From IMG/VR virus record IMGVR_UViG_3300034683_000192, positions 62,001-126,000 of that record: a DNA stretch of 64,000 nucleotides; one strand, given 5' to 3'. Every line of letters begins with the position of its first letter. Within the stretch, counting starts at the first letter, position 1. The notes beneath the pieces were generated by a model, which was not told the origin of the DNA, searched no databases, and was given only the letters and a program-made list of their open reading frames with translations. The stretch comes from a virus. Below, in pieces: positions 51,637 through 59,646 of this stretch. The position numbers and the translations under genes are program-made.

Positions 51637-51664
51637 CCTAGGGTGCGGATTACCGCACCCTAGG
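51637..51664 (-). terminator. 12-bp hairpin after nrdD
   Basis: CCTAGGGTGCGG arms, 15 bases after the nrdD stop. Confidence 0.78.
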
Positions 51665-51679
51665 TATTTTCAGTGCAAA

Positions 51680-54600
51680 CTATTCTTCAGTGTCGATTCC
51701 TGGAATCTTGATCTTGTCGGCGATGCTCTCGTAGGTATTGCGCATGGTCGATTCCTGCGCTTTACCCTTATTCCATCTGGACACTGGAGTATAGAACCCG
51801 ACGACTCTGGAGTAAGTCTCAGCACCACAGCCACATTTCGGGCAAGCATCAACTTTTCCAGGAAGATATCCATGTGATGCACACACAGAATAATCCGGAG
51901 AAATCGTGATGTACGGAATGTGGTAATTCGTGCAAAGCTTCTTGACCAAGTTCTTTACGACATTGTGATCTTTGATCGCTTCACCAAGAAGAACATGAAG
52001 TACTGTACCACCAGTGTAAATGGTCTGCAGACCATCCTGATGTTCAAATACTTCGATGATGTCGTCACTGTAATCGACAGGTACCTGAGTCGAGTTGGTG
52101 TAAAACGGCTCGGCACCGAGAATCTTGGAAGAAGCTGTGATGATGTCAGGATACTTCTTCGAGTTCAGTTTGGCAAGACGATAGCAGACACCTTCAGCTG
52201 GAGTTGCTTCCAGGTTGTAAAGGTATCCTGTTTCCTGCTTGAACTGATCACATTTGTCACGCATGAACCGAAGAACCTTCTCAGCAAATGCTTTGCCTCT
52301 TTCGGTAGTGATCGGTTCACCGAAGAGATTGAGGCATGCTTCATTACCACCGACGAGGCCGATCGTCGAGAAGTGATTGTGGAAGTATTCTCCATGTCTT
52401 GCAAAAGAGTCCTGAAGGTATACCTTCGAGAACGGGTAAAGACCAAGCTTTGTCTGCTGTTCGACGAAAGTCCGCTTGTCTTCGAGAAGTTCCTTCGCGA
52501 TATGCATGTACTTGTCAAGGTATTCGAAGAACTTGGATTCATCGCCCTTGGCAAGATATGCGAACAGCGGAAGGTTCTGAGTAACCACCCCAACGGAACC
52601 AGTCATGGGGTTGGCATTGAAGATACCACCACTTCTCTGACGCAGTTCGTTGTTGTCAAGCTGAAGATGGCAGTTATGCGTGACCATACCACCTTCTTTG
52701 AGCTCGAAGAGATGGTCATCGGATCCGACGGAGATGCAGTACGCGTAAGGTGCGGTTTTCTTCTGCTTCTCGATTTTCGTGATCGGAACCATGATGAACT
52801 CACCATGTACGAATGCACCCTTGGGGAGAGTGGAGAGATCTCTTCCAGTAATGCTGTACGGAACGAAAGCACCCACTTCGAGAGTATCCGCACTATACGT
52901 GCGCATATCTGTAAGCTCATGTTTTCCTTCCGTGTTCTTCTTGAGATACATTCGAGGTTGTTGATGGTTGTTCTCGAATGTAACTCCATCTGGATCATAC
53001 GCTGTCTTTACGGTAACAAATCCGTCAGGAGAAACCGCAACGACCCCAGTGACAGGAATTTCTTTTCCATTCAATCTGACGTAGTAGCCATCACCATTCA
53101 CGTAATGTCCATCAGGATCGCATCTATTTATCAGGTGATGATGAATCGAACTGATATCCATGATCAGCCAATTACCATTCATCTTGATGGAGATCTTCTC
53201 GTCAGGATGAAGCGGACACATGGATCTGATATCTTCAGGATTGAGATCTGAGTTCACGAAGTTCGTGAAATAGGGAGCACCGTATTTTGCTGCAAGCATC
53301 CACAGTGCATCGAGATTTTCGTTATCCCAGTTGAACTCTTTGGTGATGTTGTAGTTCGGAATTGGGAAAGAGAACTGGCGACCGGATGCATCTCCCTTGA
53401 GCATGACTTCACAGAATGCTCGGTTGAACATATCCATTTCTTCCTGAAAATCCCCGTAGGTATCGGAATCATGGAATTGTCCACCATGAATCACAGGTTC
53501 ATTCTTCATGTACGAAGGAACCGTAAGATCCATTGAAACATTCGTGAAGGGGCAATTTCCGGTAATGAAAGGAACACCGTTTTCTGCCTTGCAAATAAAC
53601 GTACCGGTATCAGTAGTCGGGCACCAGACCACCCCATCAAAATCAACGACATCGGACGTCACTGACGCATGTGACTTTTTGTACACAGTCACAGTGTCAG
53701 TACACGACAGCTGACGATTTCTCTTTGATCCGTATCCTGACAGCACGAGTAGAGACTGAATACACTCCGCCATGTAATCATTTTTCTTACCGATACGAAT
53801 ACGACCATTTGGCTCAATGTGCCCATCTGCATGAATCATCGTTTCGAGAAGAATTTCAATCTGTTCCACCGAAGCGTGGTTGATGAAATCCAAGGGAATG
53901 GCTTCTCGGTTTCCGCCAGTGTATTCCAAGATTTTCTTGGCGTAATCTCCCTTCACATCGAACCGATATACTTCATCGCCGTATCCACCACCGCCAGCGG
54001 TATTTGCGTACCAGTCCGCATCCAGACGAATGAGAAGATTTGCGACTTCGTGTGCATATTTTTTCGGTGACTGGTAGATACGAAGTCTGCTGCTGCGAAG
54101 ATCCATATGGCAGTCAGTAAGTGCCCATCCAAGCAGTCGGATTTCGTCGTTGGTCATGTCAACACCACGACGATTTACACGACCGGCAAGAGGGATATCG
54201 ATCGGTGTACGATACTTCTGATAAATATCTCCAGAAGTTTCGATTACGTAACTCGACGAGTTGAATTTACGTCGAATTGTGCGGTGATCGGGTGTGGTAA
54301 GAATATTCAATTTTCTTCCATGGAAATTGATCATCTTTCCACTGTAATCATAAACATTGACTCGCGTCAGTACATCAAGACGAATTTCTCCGGTATCTTT
54401 ATCGAACACGTAGATCGGATCTCCGATTCGAAGTTCGTCATGACTTTTCCACCCTTCTGGAGTAAGACAGGTGTACGTGTCAGGTACGCACTGGAAGCCT
54501 ACTCTGGTCTTAGTCGTCATGTTGTGGAAGAATTGCTGAAGCTTCTGCTTCACTTCTTTATACGTCAGACCATCATAACGAATGAATGGTGCGAGATAGG

Positions 54601-55294
54601 TATCGAAGTTACTGAATGCCTGAGCACCAGCTGCTTCACCTTGCATGGTAAAGAGGAAGTTCCAGCACTGGCCGAGAGCCACATCGAAATGCTTCGCAGG
54701 TCCAGCATCATTGGCGCCTTCGACACCACCGAAACCTACGAGAAGCACCTGCTTGATGTCCCACCCACAGCAGTAGGGAGCAAGCAGATTGAGATCGTGA
54801 ATATGCAAGAAACCATCGACGTGAGCAGCTCTGGCATCAGGAGAATAAATTTCGTTCAGCCAGTAGAGAGACATCGCCTTAGCGGCAACGTAATGATTGA
54901 GTCCCTGCAGGGAATACCCCATATTGGAGTTTTCCTTGATAGACCATTCTTCCTTACCAAGGTATTCCTTGACAAGGTTGATGAGTGCTGAATCGGAAAG
55001 ATTACGTACATCTTCACGATGCTGACGATAGATGATGTACTTTTTTGCTGTACCGTAATGTCGTGCGTACATGAGCGCACGTTCGACGAAATTCTGGATA
55101 TCTTCGATGGTAATGACATTCGACGAATCGAACTCATTCTGTATGTCATACAGAACAAGGTCAGTGATCTTGACTGCGTCCACTGATTCACCAGACGAAG
55201 CAGCTGCTTTCGAAATGGCGATTTCGATCTTCTTACGATCGAACGGTACTGCAGTCTTTCCGTCGCGTTTCATCACAGTCGTCGGCTGAAGCAT
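51680..55294 (-). CDS. nrdD: Anaerobic (class III) ribonucleotide reductase with two inteins
   Basis: 1204 residues as translated from the ATG at 55294; removal of two inteins (312 and 182 residues) leaves 710, the usual length (E. coli 712). Seen: ATP-cone at the N-terminus (VMKRDGKTAVPFDRKKIEIAI); catalytic domain (YCCGWDIKQVL, CPFTNVSMDLT, NNELRQRSGGIFNANPMTGSVGVV); C-terminal zinc site (VCASHGYLPGKVDACPKCGC); glycyl radical loop RVVGFYTPVSRWNKGKAQE with the radical Gly at about 1166. Established: it reduces ribonucleoside triphosphates under anaerobic conditions after activation by NrdG (28437-29153). A TTTCTTTTTTGTT element lies upstream. Confidence 0.95.
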   Translation of the reverse strand: MLQPTTVMKRDGKTAVPFDRKKIEIAISKAAASSGESVDAVKITDLVLYDIQNEFDSSNVITIEDIQNFVERALMYARHYGTAKKYIIYRQHREDVRNLSDSALINLVKEYLGKEEWSIKENSNMGYSLQGLNHYVAAKAMSLYWLNEIYSPDARAAHVDGFLHIHDLNLLAPYCCGWDIKQVLLVGFGGVEGANDAGPAKHFDVALGQCWNFLFTMQGEAAGAQAFSNFDTYLAPFIRYDGLTYKEVKQKLQQFFHNMTTKTRVGFQCVPDTYTCLTPEGWKSHDELRIGDPIYVFDKDTGEIRLDVLTRVNVYDYSGKMINFHGRKLNILTTPDHRTIRRKFNSSSYVIETSGDIYQKYRTPIDIPLAGRVNRRGVDMTNDEIRLLGWALTDCHMDLRSSRLRIYQSPKKYAHEVANLLIRLDADWYANTAGGGGYGDEVYRFDVKGDYAKKILEYTGGNREAIPLDFINHASVEQIEILLETMIHADGHIEPNGRIRIGKKNDYMAECIQSLLVLSGYGSKRNRQLSCTDTVTVYKKSHASVTSDVVDFDGVVWCPTTDTGTFICKAENGVPFITGNCPFTNVSMDLTVPSYMKNEPVIHGGQFHDSDTYGDFQEEMDMFNRAFCEVMLKGDASGRQFSFPIPNYNITKEFNWDNENLDALWMLAAKYGAPYFTNFVNSDLNPEDIRSMCPLHPDEKISIKMNGNWLIMDISSIHHHLINRCDPDGHYVNGDGYYVRLNGKEIPVTGVVAVSPDGFVTVKTAYDPDGVTFENNHQQPRMYLKKNTEGKHELTDMRTYSADTLEVGAFVPYSITGRDLSTLPKGAFVHGEFIMVPITKIEKQKKTAPYAYCISVGSDDHLFELKEGGMVTHNCHLQLDNNELRQRSGGIFNANPMTGSVGVVTQNLPLFAYLAKGDESKFFEYLDKYMHIAKELLEDKRTFVEQQTKLGLYPFSKVYLQDSFARHGEYFHNHFSTIGLVGGNEACLNLFGEPITTERGKAFAEKVLRFMRDKCDQFKQETGYLYNLEATPAEGVCYRLAKLNSKKYPDIITASSKILGAEPFYTNSTQVPVDYSDDIIEVFEHQDGLQTIYTGGTVLHVLLGEAIKDHNVVKNLVKKLCTNYHIPYITISPDYSVCASHGYLPGKVDACPKCGCGAETYSRVVGFYTPVSRWNKGKAQESTMRNTYESIADKIKIPGIDTEE
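52673..53218 (-). mobile_element. Intein 2 in NrdD, mini-intein without endonuclease
   Basis: 182 residues inserted next to the conserved active-site segment RSM-C-HLQLDNNELR. Seen: it starts CPLHPDEKISIKMNG, includes VKTAYDPDGVTFENNHQQPRMYLKK, and ends GGMVTHN directly before the native Cys. The terminal His-Asn and +1 Cys needed for splicing are present. No LAGLIDADG or HNH motif is seen, so it can no longer home by itself. It interrupts the most conserved part of the enzyme, the usual intein strategy. Confidence 0.88.
53555..54490 (-). mobile_element. Intein 1 in NrdD, with LAGLIDADG-type endonuclease
   Basis: 312 residues. Seen: it starts at a Cys (CVPDTYTCLTPEGWKSHDELRIGD), has a block with ILTTPDHRTIRRK, two LAGLIDADG-like helices (LLGWALTDCHMDL and LLETMIHADGHI), and ends at FITGN just before a native Cys (CPFTNVS). 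The endonuclease motifs are partly degenerate, so cutting activity is uncertain, while splicing residues (Cys1, terminal Asn, +1 Cys) are intact; the penultimate residue is Gly instead of the usual His. Confidence 0.9.
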
Positions 55295-55385
55295 GAGTAA
55301 GTCTCCATGAATGTTGGTATGGGAGATAAGTGGCAGATGGAACATAGCATACCTTGTTAAGTAGGAAGATAAAATCGAAGTCAGA

Positions 55386-55398
55386 ACAAAAAAGAAAT
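55386..55398 (-). promoter_or_regulatory. T-rich element upstream of nrdD
   Basis: Minus strand ATTTCTTTTTTGT, about 18 bases after a hairpin and 90 before nrdD. Confidence 0.35.
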
Positions 55399-55416
55399 TG
55401 ACCCATTTTAAGGAGA

Positions 55417-55451
55417 CTAGGAGAGAGATACGTCCTGTATCTCTCTCCTAG
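55417..55451 (-). terminator. 15-bp hairpin upstream of nrdD
   Basis: CTAGGAGAGAGATAC arms with a 5-base loop. It lies 149 bases after the stop of the 55600 gene. Confidence 0.78.
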
Positions 55452-55599
55452 CTGATTCCTTAATACGAGTAATTCTTTGCTTCCTGAGTACATGAGTAAA
55501 CGTACCGTGCGAGAAGGAAGCGCGTGATGCGTCCACTATTCGTGGAGTTTATTGTCCTGACAGACTAATACTGAGAGTGTGTTTTGTGTGACCTTAAAA

Positions 55600-55917
55600 C
55601 TAATTCCGGCACTGTAAGCGGTAGTCTGTCGTGGTCGGGGGCTTCTTATGCATGAACACGGATTCTCTGGCAGGTATACCAATCAGTTCCGTGTACCGCA
55701 TACTCCGCATTCCTGTCCTGAGTACCTCGATGGTGAGGCACCGGCTGACGTCAATGGCAGCAAGAATATGCTCACCATCCATCAGATCGAGATGCGGAAG
55801 AAACCCGGGAAGATTACTCTTCACCAATTTGAGCTCAAGCTCGATTTTCGGATACCGTTTGCGGACATCCATGACCGAGTCATTGAGCTCTCTCAAAATG
55901 TCATTGAGGGTGCTCAT
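55600..55917 (-). CDS. Small unknown protein
   Basis: 105 residues from the ATG at 55917 (GAGG upstream), with a TATATTAC-like promoter about 41 bases before it. Seen: a helical N-terminus (MSTLNDILRELNDSVMDVRKRYPKIELELKLVKSNL) and a shorter strand-rich C-terminal part (YTELIGIPARESVFMHKKP). No family recognised. It probably makes a one-gene early transcript ending in the spacer upstream of nrdD. Confidence 0.75.
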   Translation of the reverse strand: MSTLNDILRELNDSVMDVRKRYPKIELELKLVKSNLPGFLPHLDLMDGEHILAAIDVSRCLTIEVLRTGMRSMRYTELIGIPARESVFMHKKPPTTTDYRLQCRN

Positions 55918-55957
55918 AAAGACCTCGAAAGTTAGAAGTTTAAGAAGGTTCACAGTA

Positions 55958-55966
55958 GTAATATAT
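55958..55966 (-). promoter_or_regulatory. ATATATTAC promoter
   Basis: Minus strand ATATATTAC, about 41 bases before the 55600-55917 gene. Confidence 0.6.
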
Positions 55967-56190
55967 TTCTAAGAGCTACATGAATGACAATAATACTATA
56001 CTAGTTTCGAGAGTGTTCAGGGTTTCATTCTCGAAGCGCCTTACGTTCCTGGCGTAAGGTACTTTCTTCTTTGCAGACCGGTAAGTTGTCGGAGCCTCCC
56101 AACTGCAGGTGGGTCTTCGGACCCATCTGCAAAAAAAAAATAAACTTTATGCTGCACTCTGTGTGGAAGGGAGAAGGGTTTCCCCTTCTT
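55967..56190 (-). other. Non-coding stretch with several hairpins
   Basis: About 220 bases with inverted repeats on minus: GGGAAGAAGGGG/CCCCTTCTTCCC-like arms near 56170-56195, GCAGATGGGTC/GACCCACCTGC near 56103-56130 next to a 10-base T run, and CTTACG/CGTAAG near 56040-56060. It could be the 3' end of the 56194 transcript plus a small RNA, or a complex terminator. Confidence 0.45.
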
Positions 56191-56193
56191 CCC

Positions 56194-56505
56194 TTACCAC
56201 GACAGGGCACCGTTCCACACGATGGCGGCAGAATCGTTGTTCACGTTGCGCACGCGATTGTATGCACCACAGATCTGCGAAAGGCGGCTATTGGTGTAGC
56301 TGAGCATGCGCGCAGCTTCTTCATACGGAAGTTCCATTTCGCAGGTACGTCCGTCAACGGTGACGGCAACGGCGAACAGACTGTTGTTGTTAGCGGCGAT
56401 GCGACGCATTTCCACGGTATACTCGATCTCACGTTCGACCGTGTTGACCATACCGATGAGCTGACGGCCAAGGCGGCCGAACAGAGTGTTAAGAGCGCGG
56501 ATCAT
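56194..56505 (-). CDS. Small unknown protein
   Basis: 103 residues, AGGAG before the ATG, TATATTAC-like promoter about 60 bases upstream. Seen: a helical basic start (RALNTLFGRLGRQLIGM), strands (FAVAVTVDGRTCEMELPYEE) and a helix with Arg/Asn (SRLSQICGAYNRVRNVNN). No family recognised. Its codon use looks more GC-rich than its neighbours (many GCG, CGC), a hint of a different origin or high expression. It is followed by a 200-base non-coding stretch. Confidence 0.75.
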   Translation of the reverse strand: MIRALNTLFGRLGRQLIGMVNTVEREIEYTVEMRRIAANNNSLFAVAVTVDGRTCEMELPYEEAARMLSYTNSRLSQICGAYNRVRNVNNDSAAIVWNGALSW

Positions 56506-56564
56506 GATGGACTCCTGTGTTTGTTTTGGTTAGTTTAGAAGCCCTTTTAAGCTTCTTCACAGGA

Positions 56565-56574
56565 GTAATGTATA
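56565..56574 (-). promoter_or_regulatory. TATACATTAC promoter
   Basis: Minus strand TATACATTAC, about 60 bases before the 56194-56505 gene. Confidence 0.55.
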
Positions 56575-56600
56575 AACGACTAAAGATGAATGACATTTTT

Positions 56601-56632
56601 AAGGAGGATCCCCGCAAGGGGATCACTCCTTA
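56601..56632 (-). terminator. Hairpin after 56630 gene
   Basis: AAGGAG...GATCCCC arms with one bulge; overlaps the stop codon. Confidence 0.72.
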
Positions 56633-57181
56633 AATTTGGTGTCTTCGTGATCTTAGATATTTCTGGACTGCCAGTCGGGCATCCCAATATACTCGTTTCT
56701 TCGCTGACGCATATTTAAGCTGAATGCTTGCTTGTTTTTTGTGTGTATCAGTTCCATCCGTTTCGAGCTTTACTAATAACTTAGAAAAGCTCTCGCACGA
56801 TTGAATGCTTTTGGATAAAATGTCATCAAGTTCTCCTAGTATCTTACTAGGAGGACCATACATGGACTGGTGACCACATAGCTGACATCTTCGATTATAT
56901 TCAATCATAAAACACGCTCTATACGCAACGTATTTTGCTGTAGTCTGAACAAGTTTATCCTGTTCAGGTAATGTATATTCATTTACTATCGCTTTTTGTA
57001 ACTCAGCGATATGTCGTTCTTCTTCTACCATGAGATTTACTAGTTTCTCATGCATATCCTGCAATTCTGGACTAAGTGTAACTGCAGTCTTTTTTGATTT
57101 AGGAAAAATGTAGTGGAACAATATTACCACTACTCCTGACAAGATGCCGATGGTAATGAATAATACATCATCCATTGTCAT
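56630..57181 (-). CDS. Membrane-anchored helical protein
   Basis: 183 residues. Seen: an N-terminal membrane span (DVLFITIGILSGVVVILFHYIFP), then a long mostly helical domain with charged residues (LQDMHEKLVNLMVEEERHIAELQKAIV) and a CQLCGH turn, then a basic C-terminus. This shape suits a protein tethered to the inner membrane with a cytoplasmic coiled coil. Function unknown. GAGGA precedes the ATG and a hairpin follows the stop. Confidence 0.76.
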   Translation of the reverse strand: MTMDDVLFITIGILSGVVVILFHYIFPKSKKTAVTLSPELQDMHEKLVNLMVEEERHIAELQKAIVNEYTLPEQDKLVQTTAKYVAYRACFMIEYNRRCQLCGHQSMYGPPSKILGELDDILSKSIQSCESFSKLLVKLETDGTDTHKKQASIQLKYASAKKRVYWDARLAVQKYLRSRRHQI

Positions 57182-57247
57182 GGATCTTGATCCTCGTGTG
57201 AAAGTACGTGTAGTGTATCGTTACAGATGATGGTCAATAGAAATATA

Positions 57248-57277
57248 GGAGGAATCCGCCAGATAGGCGGATCCTCT
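57248..57277 (-). terminator. Hairpin after 57283 gene
   Basis: GGAGG-ATCCGCC arms with one bulge and a 5-base loop. Confidence 0.72.
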
Positions 57278-57282
57278 TTGAG

Positions 57283-58557
57283 TTAATGTCGCATATTGAG
57301 ATCGTCGATCAGTGAATCAATACAGTAAATATCTCTTCGTGTTTGATCACATACCGACGGATCCAGATAATTGTTCTCAGTGTAATACTTGTGACCAAGC
57401 ATATCCGGAGTGGGTACATCCGATGCAAACTGTTTGAATACGAATGACCGAAGTGAGAAGTATGACTTCTTCAGATCTTCTGGGTAAATAGTTCGTCCTT
57501 TGTCATAGCTCATCGAGATCAGAGTTTCGACAAAGTATCTATTGTTCAAATGCCCAGGACCCATAATAGCACTCCAGCCACTGGCGAATGCCATGTTCAT
57601 TGGATACTTTCGAGCAATATCTTTACATGCATCCTCCGCTATACCTGATCCAGTCAAACGGTACAACGTCGCAGCATTGAAGAAGTTACTGTGCGCTGTA
57701 AACCAAGATACAAGATACACTCGTCCAAGAAAGATCGAAAGATCTCCTGGACTAGTGATGAGTAGCGGGAAGTAACATACCAGAAGTACTCGGTAGAACC
57801 AAAGGTATTTCTTTTCCCATGTGATTTCATATCCTAGTCTGAACCATGTAAGAAGTCGAATTACATCTGGTCCAAGTCCAAACCAACGATAGAGATACCC
57901 CCGATCATCGTCAGCTTTGACTCTACCTAATTCACATGCAGCGTTTCCGAAATGAAGGAGATGTCCTTTGTTTCCATGTCTATCGGTACGACGAAATGTA
58001 GTCTGTTCGAAAAGATTGACTAGCTTCGCCAGATCGGATTTGGTTAGTTCTACAGAAGGATGATCGTTACGTATCACTTCTGTGAGCCATGCCATTAGAC
58101 CAACAACCATATCACCAGAGAAATTCACAGTAGTGTATCTATCTGGATGATTGTTTGGATATCTGCCGATATATCCATCATCACCTACATACGACAGAAG
58201 TAGTCTGTGTAGTCGATATATGTAGTTTTCTATATCTGGTGGGACAATCTTGGATGTACCTAATGCGCCCATCTTCTTTTGTGTCGAAAAATATCGAATA
58301 AGTGACGATGCGTAAAGTCCGAGCCACTTAAACGAATCTCCATCGTCAGTCAGTTTGAGAAAATCGTAGTTATAGATCCTGTGATTGAATTCTGAATTCT
58401 TCTGGAGTTTAAATCCATACGTTTTAGCTGAACGCATCAGCGAATAAGTGATGGATGGAAACCACAGACACCGACTCACGACAGATATCACTACCTTCAC
58501 AGGTTGAAGCAAAATGATATCTATCATGAAGAACAGAATGAGTAATACGTAATTCAT
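57283..58557 (-). CDS. Large membrane-associated protein of unknown function
   Basis: 424 residues. Seen: N-terminal membrane span (YVLLILFFMIDIILLQPVKVVISVV), a further hydrophobic stretch near 255-270 (FYRVLLVCYFPLLITSPGDL), and helical parts with a GDDGYIGRYPNNHPDR loop followed by GLMAWLTEV. Alternating helices with Gly/Tyr-rich loops recall alpha/alpha-toroid enzymes such as six-hairpin glycosidases, but catalytic residues cannot be assigned. It lies 19 bases after the SLOG gene stop and is probably in its operon. Function unknown. Confidence 0.72.
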   Translation of the reverse strand: MNYVLLILFFMIDIILLQPVKVVISVVSRCLWFPSITYSLMRSAKTYGFKLQKNSEFNHRIYNYDFLKLTDDGDSFKWLGLYASSLIRYFSTQKKMGALGTSKIVPPDIENYIYRLHRLLLSYVGDDGYIGRYPNNHPDRYTTVNFSGDMVVGLMAWLTEVIRNDHPSVELTKSDLAKLVNLFEQTTFRRTDRHGNKGHLLHFGNAACELGRVKADDDRGYLYRWFGLGPDVIRLLTWFRLGYEITWEKKYLWFYRVLLVCYFPLLITSPGDLSIFLGRVYLVSWFTAHSNFFNAATLYRLTGSGIAEDACKDIARKYPMNMAFASGWSAIMGPGHLNNRYFVETLISMSYDKGRTIYPEDLKKSYFSLRSFVFKQFASDVPTPDMLGHKYYTENNYLDPSVCDQTRRDIYCIDSLIDDLNMRH

Positions 58558-58576
58558 TGTCCACCTGATCCTTTGA

Positions 58577-59122
58577 TTAGTCGGATATGCGGACCGCCCC
58601 CGGCCTCATAGGATCGATGTAGTAAATTCGAACATTTTTTCGTTCAGCGTACTGAAGACATGCGTATGTTCCTCCAGTATTCTTACCATCGATGTGTACT
58701 GCAATTACGAAGGATGAATTATTTACCATCCACGCATTACGTGCGTGCATTTTCCATGCTGCATATGGATCAGGATTTACGTCAACTATGTCATCAGCAG
58801 CTTCACACAACTGATGAAATTTTTTCTGAATATGTGGAGGCCACTTGATGTGCTGTGAAGGAAATGGTCGAGCAATGATCGACTTGATATCAGAAAAAGT
58901 TTCACGTATATCGTGTACTTCTTCTGCTGCCCACTGATCCACACCCAATGCTCCACCAGTAATGAAGGTTCTGATGTTGTAGGTATGGTACATGGTAAGG
59001 ATAGCAGTTCTCAAAAGTTCTTTGATGTTGAACTCAACGTCTCGTTCAGTGAAACCGAGCTCCTGAAGAGCAGCTGGGCGATGTCCAGTAAAACAGACTG
59101 AGTATTCTGGGTCAATATGCAT
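58577..59122 (-). CDS. SLOG-family protein (DUF1273/YpsA-like)
   Basis: 181 residues. Seen: CFTGHRPAAL at the N-terminus, the SLOG/DUF1273 signature; TFITGGALGVDQWAAEEV, the nucleotide-binding Gly loop plus helix; IARPFPSQHIKW; and NTGGTYACLQYAERKNVRIYYIDP. Length fits the family. Established: SLOG domains bind nucleotide derivatives and occur in immune signalling (TIR or CBASS-related) and in DprA. It starts 3 bases after the macrodomain stop, so the two are co-translated. Inference: sensing or sequestration of an ADP-ribose or NAD-derived molecule. Confidence 0.85.
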   Translation of the reverse strand: MHIDPEYSVCFTGHRPAALQELGFTERDVEFNIKELLRTAILTMYHTYNIRTFITGGALGVDQWAAEEVHDIRETFSDIKSIIARPFPSQHIKWPPHIQKKFHQLCEAADDIVDVNPDPYAAWKMHARNAWMVNNSSFVIAVHIDGKNTGGTYACLQYAERKNVRIYYIDPMRPGAVRISD

Positions 59123-59125
59123 CTC

Positions 59126-59572
59126 TTACTCCAAGAGGTAAACATGGTTACAGGCATCTTTCAAATGCCTGATAATTTCTCGTCTAACTACATTCCAATC
59201 CAATCCACCATATCCACACCCTAGCTTGGGAATGGCGATAGAATGTATCTCTCTAGATACTATTTCTTCTCTGAGAGCTATTAAACCTTTGGTTATGTAG
59301 GACACATCAGAAGGATCTTTCCAATGAAGTTTCGTTGGAAAGTTAATGATAAAATTCGGAGTTTGTTTAGTAGAAGTAATGAACACATACATAATTCCAG
59401 GACGTAAGGTATTATTCATGCAGGCCTTAGCATATTCACGAAACATCTCAGGATATTTCAATCGAAATTGTCTAGCTAATCCGGCGCCCATTACTCCGAC
59501 ACAATTTACGGGATTGACAATTGCGTCGGTTTTCATGGTAAAGATATCTTGAGAAATTAAGCTATGGAACAT
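59126..59572 (-). CDS. DarG/TARG1-like macrodomain protein
   Basis: 148 residues from the ATG at 59572 (GGAGG upstream). Seen: AIVNPVNCVGVMGAGLARQF, the macrodomain phosphate loop; INFPTKLHWKD with Lys81 at the place of the catalytic Lys of DarG/TARG1; and IPKLGCGYGGLDW. Established: DarG-type macrodomains remove ADP-ribose from thymidine in DNA modified by DarT toxins. Inference: a second, independent anti-ADP-ribosylation factor besides NADAR. A role in processing other ADP-ribose metabolites is an alternative. Confidence 0.86.
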   Translation of the reverse strand: MFHSLISQDIFTMKTDAIVNPVNCVGVMGAGLARQFRLKYPEMFREYAKACMNNTLRPGIMYVFITSTKQTPNFIINFPTKLHWKDPSDVSYITKGLIALREEIVSREIHSIAIPKLGCGYGGLDWNVVRREIIRHLKDACNHVYLLE

Positions 59573-59607
59573 GGTTTGCCTCCGACATGACATAGGGATA
59601 CATTGTA

Positions 59608-59637
59608 AGAGGGGACATCCTTTCGGATGTCCCCTCT
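59608..59637 (-). terminator. 13-bp hairpin, GAAA loop
   Basis: AGAGGGGACATCC arms after adhesin copy 2. Confidence 0.8.
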
Positions 59638-59646
59638 ACGATTCTA

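Larger units (their letters stand above)
55295..55599 (-). other. Spacer upstream of nrdD
   Basis: 305 bases without an acceptable gene. It holds the 55417-55451 hairpin and the T-rich element. The 55455-55599 part shows no convincing frame with a ribosome site. Confidence 0.5.

Noticed and set aside
51920-53251. A 443-codon plus-strand open frame
   Set aside because: It lies opposite nrdD and its mini-intein, has no ribosome site and reads like antisense; nrdD is certain here.
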